Shown: positions 47,362 through 57,183, counted from the first letter of the stretch. The stretch is 64,000 nt of DNA from Janthinobacterium rivuli (GCF_009208735.1 NZ_WFLJ01000006.1:124001-188000); one strand, 5' to 3'. Notes: generated from the sequence alone by a model not told the origin. A program made the numbers and translations.

Positions 47362-48522
47362 ATGCAGCCGATTTCCCCCGCCTCCCTGTTGCCTGCCGAC
47401 CTGGCGCAGGCCCTCCTCATCGGCCGCATCTGGCGTGACGGCCCTTGCGTCGTCGTCGTGCGCGGCGGCGAGGTGGTCGACATCACGCAGACGGTGGCGA
47501 CCGTGGCCGAGCTGTTCGAACGCGGCGATGCGCTCGATATCGCCCGCCATGCGCCCGGTATCGCCCTCGGCCCCGTGCAGGCGCTGCTGGAGCAGGCGCT
47601 GGCCGCGCCGGCGGGCCAGCCGTTGCTGCTGGCGCCGTGCGACCTGCAGGCCGTCAAGGCGTGCGGCGTGACCTTCGCCGTCAGCCTGCTCGAACGGGTG
47701 ATCGAGGAACAGGCGGGCGGCGATGCGGCGCGCGCGGCGAGCCTGCGCACCGCCCTGCAAACGACCCTGGGCGGCGACTTGTCCGCCTTAAAACCCGGCT
47801 CGGAGGCGGCGCAGCGCCTGAAACAGCAGCTGCAGCAGCGCGGCGCCTGGTCGCAATACATGGAAGTGGGTATCGGCCCCGATGCGGAAGTGTTCACCAA
47901 GGCGCAGCCGATGTCGTCGGTGGGCTGCTGCGCGCCGGTGGGCTTGCTGCCATCGTCCGCCTGGAACAACCCGGAGCCGGAGATCGTCCTGGCCGTCAAC
48001 AGCCGCGGCGAGGTGCTGGGAGCGAGCCTGGGCAACGACGTCAACCTGCGCGACATCGAAGGGCGCAGCGCCCTCTTGCTGGGCAAGGCCAAGGATAACA
48101 ACGGCTCCTGCGCCATCGGCCCCTTCATCCGCCTGTTCGACGACCACTTCACGCTCGACACCGTGCGCCAGGCGGAAGTGTCGCTGCTGATCGAAGGCGC
48201 GGACGATGGCTTTGTGCTCGAAGGCGCCAGCTTCATGCGCGAGATCAGCCGCGACCCGCTTGACCTGGTGCGCCAGACGGCAGGCCAGTACCACCAGTAT
48301 CCGGACGGCTTCATGCTGTTCCTGGGGACCATGTTCTCGCCCGTGAAGGACCGCGGCGCGCAGGGCGGCGGCTTCACGCATCACCTGGGCGACCGCGTGA
48401 CGATTGCCAGCGCCGCGCTGGGCGCGCTGGTCAACGACGTGCAGCGCTGCGATGCGATCGCCCCCTGGACGTTCGGCGTGCGCGCGCTGTACCAGAACCT
48501 GGGCCGTCGCGGCTTGCTTTGA
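47362..48522 (+). CDS. xylX: 2-keto-3-deoxy-D-xylonate dehydratase XylX (FAH family)
   Basis: A 386-residue fumarylacetoacetate-hydrolase-family dehydratase. It closely follows the Caulobacter XylX pattern: LIGRIWRDGPCVVVVRGGEV split at the N-terminus, CDLQAVKACGVTFAVSLLERV, MEVGIGPDAEVFTK, NNPEPEIVLAVNSRGEVLGA, and the end LGRRGLL. XylX removes water from 2-keto-3-deoxyxylonate to give alpha-ketoglutarate semialdehyde. GguC and AraD1 (the L-arabinose counterpart) belong to the same family, so action on the arabinose intermediate is possible. The neighbours XylB and XylD favour xylose. Confidence 0.85.
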   Translation: MQPISPASLLPADLAQALLIGRIWRDGPCVVVVRGGEVVDITQTVATVAELFERGDALDIARHAPGIALGPVQALLEQALAAPAGQPLLLAPCDLQAVKACGVTFAVSLLERVIEEQAGGDAARAASLRTALQTTLGGDLSALKPGSEAAQRLKQQLQQRGAWSQYMEVGIGPDAEVFTKAQPMSSVGCCAPVGLLPSSAWNNPEPEIVLAVNSRGEVLGASLGNDVNLRDIEGRSALLLGKAKDNNGSCAIGPFIRLFDDHFTLDTVRQAEVSLLIEGADDGFVLEGASFMREISRDPLDLVRQTAGQYHQYPDGFMLFLGTMFSPVKDRGAQGGGFTHHLGDRVTIASAALGALVNDVQRCDAIAPWTFGVRALYQNLGRRGLL

Positions 48523-48537
48523 TTATTTATCAACTAA

Positions 48538-48659
48538 GAACGCTTAACAAAACCGTAGCGAGCGGATGAGAGTTGTGGCTGAGACGCGGAGCTGTGCGCA
48601 TGCACAGTGAGCATCGGAGGCCGCAAATCTCGACGCGCAGTAGGTTTGGTTATGCGTTC
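48538..48659. mobile_element. MITE-like element with terminal inverted repeats and CTAA duplication
   Basis: 122 bp bounded by imperfect 17-bp terminal inverted repeats, GAACGCTTAACAAAACC and GGTTTGGTTATGCGTTC (15 of 17 paired). CTAA directly flanks both ends (48534-48537, 48660-48663), like a target-site duplication. Inside are a CTGTGC-GCAT-GCACAG hairpin at 48592-48607 and near-complementary arms GAGAGTTGTGGC / GCCGCAAATCTC. The whole could fold into one long hairpin. No ORF. Confidence 0.7.
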
Positions 48660-48676
48660 CTAAAAAGAGAGACACC

Positions 48677-49444
48677 ATGCAGCATGCAACCTATCCCAGC
48701 CTGGCTGATAAACGCGTCGTCATCACGGGCGGCGGCACCGGCATCGGCGTGGCCATCGTCGAGGCGTTCGCGCGCCAGGGCGCCCACGTCACCTTTCTCG
48801 ACATCGCCCGCGAAGCGTCGCTGGCGCTGCAGGAAAAGCTGGCGCACCTGCCGCAGCCGCCCGTGTTCCGCTACTGCGACCTGACGGACCTGGCCGCCCT
48901 GGCCGCCACCTTCGCCGCGATCGAGCACGGCGCGGGCGCCACGGATATCCTCGTCAACAACGCGGCCAATGACGACCGCCACCAGCTGCAGGACGTCACG
49001 CCCGCCTACTGGGACGAGCGTATTGCCGTCAACCTGCGCCACCAGTATTTCTGCGCCCAGGCAGTGGCGCCGGCCATGCGCGCCAAGGGCGGCGGCGTGA
49101 TTCTCAATCTGGGGTCGATTTCCTGGCACCTGGCGCAAGCGCGGCTGTCGATCTACATGACGGCCAAAGCCGGCATCGAGGGTTTGACCCGCGGCCTGGC
49201 GCGCGACCTGGGCGTCGACGGCATCCGCGTCAACTGCATCATTCCCGGCGCCGTGCGCACGCCGCGCCAGGAGCGGCTGTGGCATACGCCGGAAGCGGAA
49301 GCCGTGATCCTGCAGGGACAGTGCCTGCAGACGCGCGTGGAGCCGGAAGACGTGGCGGCGCTGGCGCTGTTCCTCGCGTCCGACAATGCGGCCAAGTGCG
49401 CCGGCCGCGAATACTACGTCGACGCAGGCTGGTACGGCGCATGA
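48677..49444 (+). CDS. xylB: D-xylose 1-dehydrogenase XylB (short-chain dehydrogenase)
   Basis: A 255-residue SDR that oxidises D-xylose to the lactone with NAD(P). Cofactor motif VVITGGGTGIGVAI (about 14-27), NNAANDDRH, active-site Ser in GSISWH and the YxxxK motif in YMTAKAG are present. The end AGREYYVDAGWYG and the segment TPAYWDERIAVNLRHQYFCAQ match Caulobacter XylB. GAGAG lies upstream of the ATG. The stop overlaps the xylD start (ATGA). Activity on L-arabinose or D-galactose is possible. Confidence 0.85.
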   Translation: MQHATYPSLADKRVVITGGGTGIGVAIVEAFARQGAHVTFLDIAREASLALQEKLAHLPQPPVFRYCDLTDLAALAATFAAIEHGAGATDILVNNAANDDRHQLQDVTPAYWDERIAVNLRHQYFCAQAVAPAMRAKGGGVILNLGSISWHLAQARLSIYMTAKAGIEGLTRGLARDLGVDGIRVNCIIPGAVRTPRQERLWHTPEAEAVILQGQCLQTRVEPEDVAALALFLASDNAAKCAGREYYVDAGWYGA

Positions 49445-51228
49445 ACATTCCTGCCCAACGCCCGTCGCGGCGCTTCCGCTCGCAGGACTGGTTCGACAAT
49501 CCCGAGCACATCGACATGACGGCGCTGTACCTGGAGCGCTTCATGAACTACGGCATCACGGCCGAGGAGCTGCGTTCGGGCCGTCCCATCATCGGCATCG
49601 CGCAAAGCGGCAGCGACATCAGTCCCTGCAACCGCATCCACCTGGAATTGGCGCAGCGCGTGCGCGACGGCATCCGCGACGCGGGCGGCATCCCGATGGA
49701 ATTCCCGCTGCACCCGATCTTCGAGAACTGCCGTCGTCCCACGGCCGCACTGGACCGCAACCTGGCGTATCTGGGCCTGGTGGAAATCCTGCATGGCTAC
49801 CCGATCGACGCCGTGGTGCTGACCACCGGCTGCGACAAGACCACGCCGGCCCAATTAATGGCCGCCGCCACGGTGGACATTCCCGCCATCGTGCTGTCGG
49901 GCGGCCCCATGCTCGACGGCTGGATGGACGGCGAACTGGTCGGTTCCGGCGCCGCCATCTGGAAGGGTCGCCGCCAGCTGTCCGCCGGCTTGATCGACAA
50001 CGACAAATTCCTGCAGATCGCCGCCGCCTCGGCGCCGTCGGCCGGCCACTGCAACACCATGGGCACGGCATCGACGATGAATGCGCTGGCCGAGGCGCTG
50101 GGCATGTCCCTGACGGGCTGCTCGGCCATCCCCGCGCCGTACCGCGAGCGCGGCCAGATCGCCTATGAAACGGGACGCCGCATCGTCGACATGGCGTTCG
50201 AGGACGTCCGTCCTTCAAGCATCCTCACGCGCGCAGCGTTCCTGGACGCCATCATCGTCAACGCGGCCATCGGCGGCTCGACCAACGCCCAGCCCCATTT
50301 GATGGCCATGGCCCGCCATGCGGGCGTGGAACTGCATTCGAGCGACTGGATGGAACACGGCTACGACGTGCCGCTGCTGCTGAACATGCAGCCGGCCGGC
50401 AAATTCCTGGGCGAGCGTTTCCACCGCGCCGGCGGCGTGCCGGCCGTGATGTGGGAGTTGCTCCAGGCGGGTTTGCTGCATGCCGAGCGGCCCACCGTCA
50501 CGGGCCAGACGATGGCGGCGAACCTGGCCGGGCGCGAAAGCGCGGACCGCGAGATGATCCGTCCGTTTGCCGCGCCGCTGAAGGAAAAGGCCGGTTTCAT
50601 GGCCTTGCAGGGCAACCTGTTCGACTTCGCCATCATGAAGACCAGCGTGATCTCGCCCGCTTTCCGCGAGCGCTACCTGTCGCGCCCCGGCAGCGAAGGC
50701 GTGTTCGAGGCGCGCGCCATCGTCTTTGACGGTTCTACCGACTACCACGCGCGCATCAACGACCCGGCGCTCAATATCGACGACAGCTGCATGCTGGTCA
50801 TGCGCGGCGCCGGCCCTGTCGGCTGGCCCGGCTCGGCCGAAGTGGTCAACATGCAGCCGCCCGATGCCTTGCTCAAGGCCGGCATTTTGAACCTGCCGAC
50901 CCTGGGCGACGGGCGCCAGTCGGGCACTTCGGATAGCCCCTCGATCCTGAACGCATCGCCGGAAAGCGCGGTCGGTGGCGGCCTGGCGCTGCTGCGCACG
51001 GGCGACATCATCCGCGTGGACTTGAACGCGGGCCGTTGCGACATGCTGGTCGAGGCACAGGAACTGGCGCGCCGCGCCAACGAGCTGCCGCCGCCCGTCA
51101 ACGACAGCGCCACGCCATGGCAGGAGCTGTACCGCGCCAGCGTGGGCCAGCTGGAAACGGGCGCCTGCATGGAGCTGGCCCTGAAATACCGCGCCGTGGG
51201 GCAGACCCTGCCGCGCCACAACCATTGA
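49441..51228 (+). CDS. xylD: D-xylonate dehydratase XylD (IlvD/Edd family)
   Basis: A 595-residue iron-sulfur dehydratase that turns D-xylonate into 2-keto-3-deoxyxylonate. ATG 49441 overlaps the xylB stop. Cluster-binding cysteines lie in SGSDISPCNRIH, TTGCDKTTPAQL and SAGHCNTMGTAST. The N-terminal FRSQDWFDNPEHIDMTALYL and C-terminal LPRHNH follow Caulobacter XylD closely, unlike the second IlvD/Edd enzyme at 58278. Third gene of the xylXBD unit. Confidence 0.92.
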   Translation: MNIPAQRPSRRFRSQDWFDNPEHIDMTALYLERFMNYGITAEELRSGRPIIGIAQSGSDISPCNRIHLELAQRVRDGIRDAGGIPMEFPLHPIFENCRRPTAALDRNLAYLGLVEILHGYPIDAVVLTTGCDKTTPAQLMAAATVDIPAIVLSGGPMLDGWMDGELVGSGAAIWKGRRQLSAGLIDNDKFLQIAAASAPSAGHCNTMGTASTMNALAEALGMSLTGCSAIPAPYRERGQIAYETGRRIVDMAFEDVRPSSILTRAAFLDAIIVNAAIGGSTNAQPHLMAMARHAGVELHSSDWMEHGYDVPLLLNMQPAGKFLGERFHRAGGVPAVMWELLQAGLLHAERPTVTGQTMAANLAGRESADREMIRPFAAPLKEKAGFMALQGNLFDFAIMKTSVISPAFRERYLSRPGSEGVFEARAIVFDGSTDYHARINDPALNIDDSCMLVMRGAGPVGWPGSAEVVNMQPPDALLKAGILNLPTLGDGRQSGTSDSPSILNASPESAVGGGLALLRTGDIIRVDLNAGRCDMLVEAQELARRANELPPPVNDSATPWQELYRASVGQLETGACMELALKYRAVGQTLPRHNH

Positions 51229-51292
51229 TTTTTGAAGCCGCAACACCCGCAGTGAAAAAACGTTGTTAATAAAATCCACAAGGAGACACACA

Positions 51293-52294
51293 ATGAACAA
51301 GATCATCAGTGCAGCCATCATGACCGCCATGCTGGCATTGACCAGCAGCGCCGCCCTGGCCGATGCGAAAAATCCGAAGATCGGCTTTTCCATCGACGAT
51401 TTGCGCGTGGAACGCTGGACGCGCGACCGCGATTTCTTTATCGCCGCCGCCGAGAAACAGGGCGCCAAGGTCTTCGTGCAATCGGCCGACGCCAGCGAGC
51501 AGCGCCAGATTTCGCAGATCGAAAACCTGATCTCGCGCGGCGTGGACGTGCTGGTGATCGTGCCGTTCAACGCCACAGTCCTCAACAACACCGTCAAGGA
51601 AGCGAAAAAGGCCGGCATCAAGGTGCTGTCGTATGACCGATTGATCCTGAACGCCGATATCGACGCGTACATCTCGTTCGACAACGAGAAAGTGGGCGAG
51701 ATGCAGGCCGAAGGCGTGACCAAGCTGCAGCCGAAGGGCAATTACTACCTGCTGGGCGGCTCGCCGACCGACAACAACGCCAAGATGCTGCGCGAAGGCC
51801 AGATGAAGGTGCTCAAACCGTTCATCGACAAGGGCGACATCAAGATCGTCGGCCAGCAGTGGGTGAAGGACTGGAGCGCCACCGAAGCGCTGTCCATCGT
51901 GGAAAACGCGCTGACGGCCAACGGCAACAAGATCGACGCCATCGTCGCCTCGAACGACGGCACGGCCGGCGGCGCCATCCAGGCCCTGGCCGCGCAAAAG
52001 CTGGCCGGCAAGGTGCCCGTCTCGGGACAGGACGCCGATCTGGCGGCGGTGAAACGCGTCATCGCCGGCACGCAATCGATGACCGTCTACAAGCCATTGA
52101 AAACCATCGCTTCGGAGGCGGCCAAGCTGGCCGTGCAACTGGCGCGCAATGAAAAGCCGGCCTACAACTCCAGCTATGACAACGGCCTGAAAAAGGTCAG
52201 CACGGTGCTGCTGAAACCAACGCCGCTGACCAAGGCGAACGTGAACATTCTCGTCGACGACGGCTTTTATACCAAGGCGCAGCTGGGTAATTGA
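51293..52294 (+). CDS. xylF: D-xylose-binding periplasmic protein XylF
   Basis: A 333-residue binding protein. ATG 51293 has AAGGAGA upstream. The signal peptide ends after SSAALA (about 22). The mature N-terminus KNPKIGFSIDDLRVERWTRD and the segments VQSADASEQRQISQIENLI and LGGSPTDNNAKMLREGQM are typical of XylF. It starts 64 bp after xylD, so the catabolic and transport genes probably share a transcript. Confidence 0.94.
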   Translation: MNKIISAAIMTAMLALTSSAALADAKNPKIGFSIDDLRVERWTRDRDFFIAAAEKQGAKVFVQSADASEQRQISQIENLISRGVDVLVIVPFNATVLNNTVKEAKKAGIKVLSYDRLILNADIDAYISFDNEKVGEMQAEGVTKLQPKGNYYLLGGSPTDNNAKMLREGQMKVLKPFIDKGDIKIVGQQWVKDWSATEALSIVENALTANGNKIDAIVASNDGTAGGAIQALAAQKLAGKVPVSGQDADLAAVKRVIAGTQSMTVYKPLKTIASEAAKLAVQLARNEKPAYNSSYDNGLKKVSTVLLKPTPLTKANVNILVDDGFYTKAQLGN

Positions 52295-52330
52295 TCGCCT
52301 GTTTCATCTTTCACCCCAACGGCAGAATCT

Positions 52331-52357
52331 GGGGTCGGACCCTTAGGGTCCGACCCC
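52331..52357. repeat. 27-bp perfect palindrome between xylF and xylG
   Basis: GGGGTCGGACCC and GGGTCCGACCCC form a perfect 12-bp stem with loop TTA. GGTCTTTC follows, so termination is at best partial. It could stabilise xylF mRNA. The GGGTCGGACCC core is of a type found dispersed in many proteobacterial genomes. Confidence 0.75.
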
Positions 52358-52429
52358 GGTCTTTCGACGTTGGAGTTGGAATACCAGCTACAACCGGTGT
52401 AGTTTCTGTAATCCGCAACGAGAGTGAGC

Positions 52430-54007
52430 ATGTCCGACTATCTGCTTGAAATGAAAGGCATCGTCAAACAGTTTGGCGGTGTCCGCGCGCTTGACGGCAT
52501 CGACCTGCAGGTGCGGGCCGGCGAGTGCATCGGCCTGTGCGGCGAGAATGGCGCCGGCAAGTCGACCCTGATGAAGGTGCTGTCGGGCGTGTACCCGCAC
52601 GGCACCTGGGATGGCGACATCCTGTGGGATGGCCAGCCCCTGCGCGCGCAATCGATCCGCGACACGGAAGACGCGGGCATCATCATCATCCACCAGGAAC
52701 TGATGCTGGTGCCGCAGTTGTCCGTGGCCGAGAATATCTTCATGGGCCGCGAGCTCACCCTGCCGGGCGGGCGCATGCATTACGCAGCCATGTACCAGCG
52801 CGCCGACGAGCTGCTGCGCGAATTGAAAATTCCCGAACTGAACGTGGCGCAGCCCGTGATGAATTACGGCGGCGGCCACCAGCAGCTGGTGGAAATCGCC
52901 AAGGCGCTCAACAAGAATGCGCGCTTGCTGATCCTCGACGAGCCGTCGTCGTCGCTGACGGCGTCGGAAATCGCCGTGCTGCTCGATATCCTGCGCGCGC
53001 TGAAAGCCAAGGGCGTCACCTGTATCTACATTTCGCACAAGCTCGATGAAGTGGCGGCCATCTGCGACACCATCGTCGTCATCCGCGACGGCAAGCATAT
53101 TGCCACCACGCCGATGGCGCAGATGAACGTCGAGCGCATCATCGCGCAGATGGTGGGCCGCGAAATGAACCAGCTGTATCCGCAGCGCGCGCCGGAGAAA
53201 AAAGCGGCGATCGGCGAGGTGCTGTTCGAGGCGCGCCACGTGAGCTGCATCGATGCCGACAACCCTCAGCGCAAGCGGGTCGACGATGTGTCATTCACTC
53301 TGCGCAAGGGCGAGATCCTCGGCATCGCCGGCCTGGTGGGGGCAGGGCGCACGGAACTCGTCTCGGCCCTGTTCGGCGCCTACCAGGGGCCGTACCAGGC
53401 CGAAGTGTGGCTCGATGGCCGGAGAATCGATACCCGCTCGCCGCAAAAGGCGATTGCCATGGGGCTGGCGATGGTGCCGGAAGACCGCAAGCACCACGGC
53501 ATCGTGCCCGACCTCGACGTGGGGCAGAACATCACCCTGGCCGTGCTGGAGCAATTCGCGCGCGCCACGCGCATCGATGGCGAGGCGGAATTGGCGGCCG
53601 TGCGCGGCGAGATCGCCCAGCTGGAACTGAAGGCGGCCAGCCCGTCGCTGCCCATTACGAGTCTGTCGGGCGGCAACCAGCAAAAGGCCGTGCTGGCCAA
53701 GATGCTGCTGACGCGCCCGCGCGTGCTGATCCTCGACGAGCCCACGCGCGGCGTCGACGTGGGCGCCAAATATGAAATCTACAAATTGATGCTGGCGCTG
53801 GCCGACCGGGGCGTGGCCATCATCATGGTCTCGTCGGAACTGGCCGAAGTGCTGGGCGTGTCCGACCGCGTGCTGGTGATGGGCGAAGGCCGCCTGCGCG
53901 GCGACTTTATCAACGATGGCCTGAGCCAGGAAACCGTGCTGGCGGCGGCGCTGGACCAGCGCCCGGCCCCCGCCGCCCCTACCGCAAACAAGGAAACCGC
54001 AGCATGA
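52430..54007 (+). CDS. xylG: D-xylose ABC importer ATPase XylG
   Basis: A 525-residue ATPase with two ABC domains. I use ATG 52430 ([17 protein letters not shown]), with GAGAG upstream; a GTG two codons earlier is possible. First domain [16 protein letters not shown] and [14 protein letters not shown]; second domain [30 protein letters not shown] and [13 protein letters not shown]. The C-terminus runs into an Ala/Pro tail. The stop overlaps the xylH start. Confidence 0.94.
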   Translation: MSDYLLEMKGIVKQFGGVRALDGIDLQVRAGECIGLCGENGAGKSTLMKVLSGVYPHGTWDGDILWDGQPLRAQSIRDTEDAGIIIIHQELMLVPQLSVAENIFMGRELTLPGGRMHYAAMYQRADELLRELKIPELNVAQPVMNYGGGHQQLVEIAKALNKNARLLILDEPSSSLTASEIAVLLDILRALKAKGVTCIYISHKLDEVAAICDTIVVIRDGKHIATTPMAQMNVERIIAQMVGREMNQLYPQRAPEKKAAIGEVLFEARHVSCIDADNPQRKRVDDVSFTLRKGEILGIAGLVGAGRTELVSALFGAYQGPYQAEVWLDGRRIDTRSPQKAIAMGLAMVPEDRKHHGIVPDLDVGQNITLAVLEQFARATRIDGEAELAAVRGEIAQLELKAASPSLPITSLSGGNQQKAVLAKMLLTRPRVLILDEPTRGVDVGAKYEIYKLMLALADRGVAIIMVSSELAEVLGVSDRVLVMGEGRLRGDFINDGLSQETVLAAALDQRPAPAAPTANKETAA

Positions 54008-55146
54008 AACCGCACAGTATCAAACAGCTGTTCACCCAATACAAGATGCTGGCCCTGCTGATCGCCGTGGCGCTGATCTGGGCCTTCTTTTCGTGGAAGA
54101 CGCAGGGCAGTTTCCTCACGCCGCGCAACCTGTCGAACCTGCTGCGCCAGATGTCCGTCACCGGCATCCTCGCCTGCGGCATGGTGCTGGTGATTATCGC
54201 CGGCGAGATCGACCTGTCGATCGGCTCCCTGCTGGGCTTACTCGGCGGCATCGCCGCCGTGCTGGACGTGACGCAGCACTGGCCGCTGGCGCTGAACCTG
54301 GCGGCGGTACTCGGCTGCGGCCTGGTGATCGGCCTGCTCAACGGCTACCTGACGGCGTACCGGGGCATCCCGTCCTTCATCGTGGGACTGGGCGGCATGC
54401 TGGCGTATCGCGGCATCCTGCTGGGCATCACGGGCGGCATCACGATCGCGCCCGTCTCCGAGCCGATGGTCTACCTGGGACAGGGCTACCTGCCCGCGGT
54501 GCCCGGCATCGTGCTGGGCATCGGTCTGTTCCTGCTGGCCGCCTTCCTGACGTGGCGCGCGCGCGCCAGCCGTGCGCAGCATGGCTTGCCGCAGACGGCG
54601 CCCTGGGCCGACGGCTTGCGCCTGGCCGTCATCGGCGCCGTGCTGTACGCCTTCGTGCAAACCCTGAACGGCTATGAAGGCATCCCGCTGCCCGTGCTGT
54701 TGCTGCTGGCCTTGCTGGGACTGTTCAGCTATATCACCAGCCAGACCGTGTTCGGCCGGCGCATCTACGCCGTCGGCAGCAATATGGAAGCGACGCGTTT
54801 GTCCGGCATCAACGTGAAAGCCGTCAAGCTGTGGATCTTCGGCATCATGGGCCTGATGTGCGCGCTGGCGGGCCTGATCAACACGGGCCGCCTGGCGGCC
54901 GGTTCGCCCTCGGCCGGCACCTTCAGCGAACTCGATGCCATCGCCGCCTGCTTCATCGGCGGCACCTCGATGCGCGGCGGCTCGGGCACCGTGTACGGCG
55001 CCCTGATCGGCGCGCTGGTGATGGCCAGCCTGGATAACGGCATGTCCATGCTGGACGTGGACACCTACTGGCAGATGATCGTGAAAGGCAGTATTCTGAC
55101 CCTCGCCGTCTGGGTCGATGTCAGTACAAGGGCGGGACGCCGGTAA
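54004..55146 (+). CDS. xylH: D-xylose ABC importer permease XylH
   Basis: A 380-residue CUT2-type permease with about ten hydrophobic segments. Conserved [21 protein letters not shown] and the ATPase-docking loop [15 protein letters not shown] are present. It is translationally coupled to xylG (ATGA). A GGGACG / CGTCCC hairpin at 55170-55187 separates it from xylR. Confidence 0.94.
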   Translation: MKPHSIKQLFTQYKMLALLIAVALIWAFFSWKTQGSFLTPRNLSNLLRQMSVTGILACGMVLVIIAGEIDLSIGSLLGLLGGIAAVLDVTQHWPLALNLAAVLGCGLVIGLLNGYLTAYRGIPSFIVGLGGMLAYRGILLGITGGITIAPVSEPMVYLGQGYLPAVPGIVLGIGLFLLAAFLTWRARASRAQHGLPQTAPWADGLRLAVIGAVLYAFVQTLNGYEGIPLPVLLLLALLGLFSYITSQTVFGRRIYAVGSNMEATRLSGINVKAVKLWIFGIMGLMCALAGLINTGRLAAGSPSAGTFSELDAIAACFIGGTSMRGGSGTVYGALIGALVMASLDNGMSMLDVDTYWQMIVKGSILTLAVWVDVSTRAGRR

Positions 55147-55213
55147 GACCGATGCGTGACCGGCAGCCAGGGACGAAAATACGTCCCGGCCGCCACATGG
55201 AGGAGACACCAGC

Positions 55214-56413
55214 ATGAAGTTACCGACCGCGCACCGGATCGCGCTGCTGTTCAACGGGAACAAGATCTACGACCGCGACATCATCGCGGGCATCGCCGCC
55301 TACCTGAACACCACGCGCGTGTCGTGGGACCTGTTCCTGGAAGAGGATTTTCGCTGCCGCCTGCCCGGCATCGAGCGCTGGCAGGGCGACGGCATCATCG
55401 CCGATTTCGACGATCCCGCCGTCTGCGCGGCGCTGGCGCACAGCCGCCTGCCCGTGGTGGCCGTGGGCGGCTCGTATGCGCGCGCCGAGGATTACCCGGC
55501 CGGCATCCCGTATGTGGCGACCGATAATTTCAAGATCGTCAAGCTGGCCTATGAACACCTGGTGGAAGCGGGATTGAGCCGCTTTGCCTGTTTCAGCCTG
55601 CCCGAGGCCGATGTCAACCGCTGGGCGCAGGAGCGCGAAACGGCGTTTTGCGCGCTGATGGAGCGCGACCACATGCGCGCCGACGTGTACCGTGGCGTCG
55701 CCACCAGCGCGCCCTCGTGGGACGAGGCGGTGGAGCAGCAGATCGCCTGGCTCAACAGCCTGGAAAAACCCGTCGGCATCATCGCCGTCAGCGACGCGCG
55801 CGCGCGCCAGCTGCTGCAAGCGTGCATGCATGCGGGCATCGCCGTGCCGGAGCAAGTGGCCCTGATCGGCATCGACAACGACCCGCTGGCGCGCATGCTC
55901 ACGCGTATTCCGCTCAGTTCCGTGATCCAGGGCACCGAGGAAATGGGCCGCACGGCGGCGCATCTGCTGCACCAGATGCTGAACGGCGCGCGCCTGTCCG
56001 GCACGCGCATCCTGGTGCCGCCGGCCGGCCTGAACGTGCTCGCCTCCACGCGCCATCAGCCCTTCCAGCACCCGCAGGTGATGCAGGCGCGCCATTTCAT
56101 CCGCCAGTACGCGTGCCAGGGCATCAAGACGGAGCAGGTGGCCGATTACGTGGGCGTGTCGCGTTCCTCGCTGGAAGCGCACTTCCGCCACGAGCTGGGT
56201 CGCAGCGTGCACGACGAGATCCTGCATTTCAAGCTCGATGCGGCCAAGACCCTGCTGGCGCGCGGACCGGGCCAGGTGGCCGACGTGGCAGTGCGTTGCG
56301 GCTTTACCACGGTGCAGTACATGCATGCCGTCTTCAAGCGCGAACTTGGTTGCACGCCGCGCGAATTCCAGCAGCGCAGCCGGCCACCGCCAGCGCCTGG
56401 GCCGGCGCCGTGA
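55214..56413 (+). CDS. xylR: Xylose operon regulator XylR (AraC family with sugar-binding domain)
   Basis: A 399-residue regulator like E. coli XylR. The N-terminal two-thirds is a LacI/periplasmic-binding-like sensor (HRIALLFNGNKIYDRDIIAG, VALIGIDNDPLARMLT). The C-terminal 100 residues form an AraC helix-turn-helix pair (KTEQVADYVGVSRSSLEAHF, VADVAVRCGFTTVQYMHAVF). It has GGAGGAG 10 nt before the ATG. In E. coli this protein senses D-xylose and activates xylose isomerase and xylFGH. Here no isomerase is present, so it most likely drives the oxidative genes. Confidence 0.93.
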   Translation: MKLPTAHRIALLFNGNKIYDRDIIAGIAAYLNTTRVSWDLFLEEDFRCRLPGIERWQGDGIIADFDDPAVCAALAHSRLPVVAVGGSYARAEDYPAGIPYVATDNFKIVKLAYEHLVEAGLSRFACFSLPEADVNRWAQERETAFCALMERDHMRADVYRGVATSAPSWDEAVEQQIAWLNSLEKPVGIIAVSDARARQLLQACMHAGIAVPEQVALIGIDNDPLARMLTRIPLSSVIQGTEEMGRTAAHLLHQMLNGARLSGTRILVPPAGLNVLASTRHQPFQHPQVMQARHFIRQYACQGIKTEQVADYVGVSRSSLEAHFRHELGRSVHDEILHFKLDAAKTLLARGPGQVADVAVRCGFTTVQYMHAVFKRELGCTPREFQQRSRPPPAPGPAP

Positions 56414-57183
56414 TGCATCTGCTGCGTAATGCGCGCGGCATGCGCGTGGCCATCGACGCGCACGATGCCAGCGTGCGGGCCTGGTGGGCGCCGGACCGGT
56501 ATGGCCGCCTGGCCGACGTGCTGGGCGCGGTGCCCCCAGCGGCGAAGTCCTGCGCCGGCTGGCAATGCGCATCGCCCGGCGACGGCCACTTGCAGTTGCA
56601 GCTGGCGCAAGACGGCCTGTCGGTGCGCCTGACCTACCGGCTTGACGACGATGGCAGCCTGCAGCTCGATTGCGTCGCCACGGCCGATACGGTTTCCCGT
56701 TTCTCCCTTGCCGCGCCCCGCTTCAACCTGCAGGGCCGCCGTGCCGGCGTGGGCGACCACGTGCTGCGCCTGGCCGCCGACCGCTACCGGCCTTGGCCTG
56801 GCGGCTGCGCGGGCGACGCCGCGCTCGATGTGGCGGGCAGCGCGTTTGACTTCCGCCAGCCGGCGCCGCTCGCGTCGCGCCTGGCCTGGCCCGCGCTGGT
56901 GAACTTGCCGGGATTCCGGCATGAGTTTTGCTGGACGGGCGGCGGCCAGCTGCGCGAAGCGGCGCGGGTTGCCGATCCCGCTTCCGGCAGGGTCCTGCGT
57001 TTTTCCAGCACCCAGGACAGCTGCCATCTGTATTCCGATCTGCGCTGTTTTTCGCTGCTGGCGCAGGGCGTGGAAGTGCAGCCGGGACAGGCGATGCGCT
57101 TCACGCTCGCCTACCGTCTGGGTGTGCAGGATATCGACGCGTTTGACATATCCGAACCGGTATCAATGATGTCAAATAAGTGA
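56413..57183 (+). CDS. Aldose 1-epimerase-like protein
   Basis: A 256-residue beta-rich protein, ATG 56413 overlapping the xylR stop (TGATG). It resembles short, divergent galactose-mutarotase-fold proteins (RLTYRLDDDGSLQLDCVATAD, VNLPGFRHEFCWTGG, LRFSSTQDSCHLYSDLRCFS). The classical mutarotase His and Glu cannot be assigned with confidence. It probably interconverts sugar anomers before oxidation. The frame upstream of 56413 is a shadow of xylR. Confidence 0.6.
   Translation: MHLLRNARGMRVAIDAHDASVRAWWAPDRYGRLADVLGAVPPAAKSCAGWQCASPGDGHLQLQLAQDGLSVRLTYRLDDDGSLQLDCVATADTVSRFSLAAPRFNLQGRRAGVGDHVLRLAADRYRPWPGGCAGDAALDVAGSAFDFRQPAPLASRLAWPALVNLPGFRHEFCWTGGGQLREAARVADPASGRVLRFSSTQDSCHLYSDLRCFSLLAQGVEVQPGQAMRFTLAYRLGVQDIDAFDISEPVSMMSNK

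Noticed and set aside
49279..49440. Earlier start for xylD within xylB
   Set aside because: The extra 54 residues do not match the family; ATG 49441 gives the conserved N-terminus and an ATGA overlap.
55648..56412. Long in-frame extension upstream of the epimerase-like gene
   Set aside because: It lies entirely inside xylR in another frame and reads as Arg/Ala/Gly-rich shadow protein. The ATG at 56413 overlapping the xylR stop is the sensible start.
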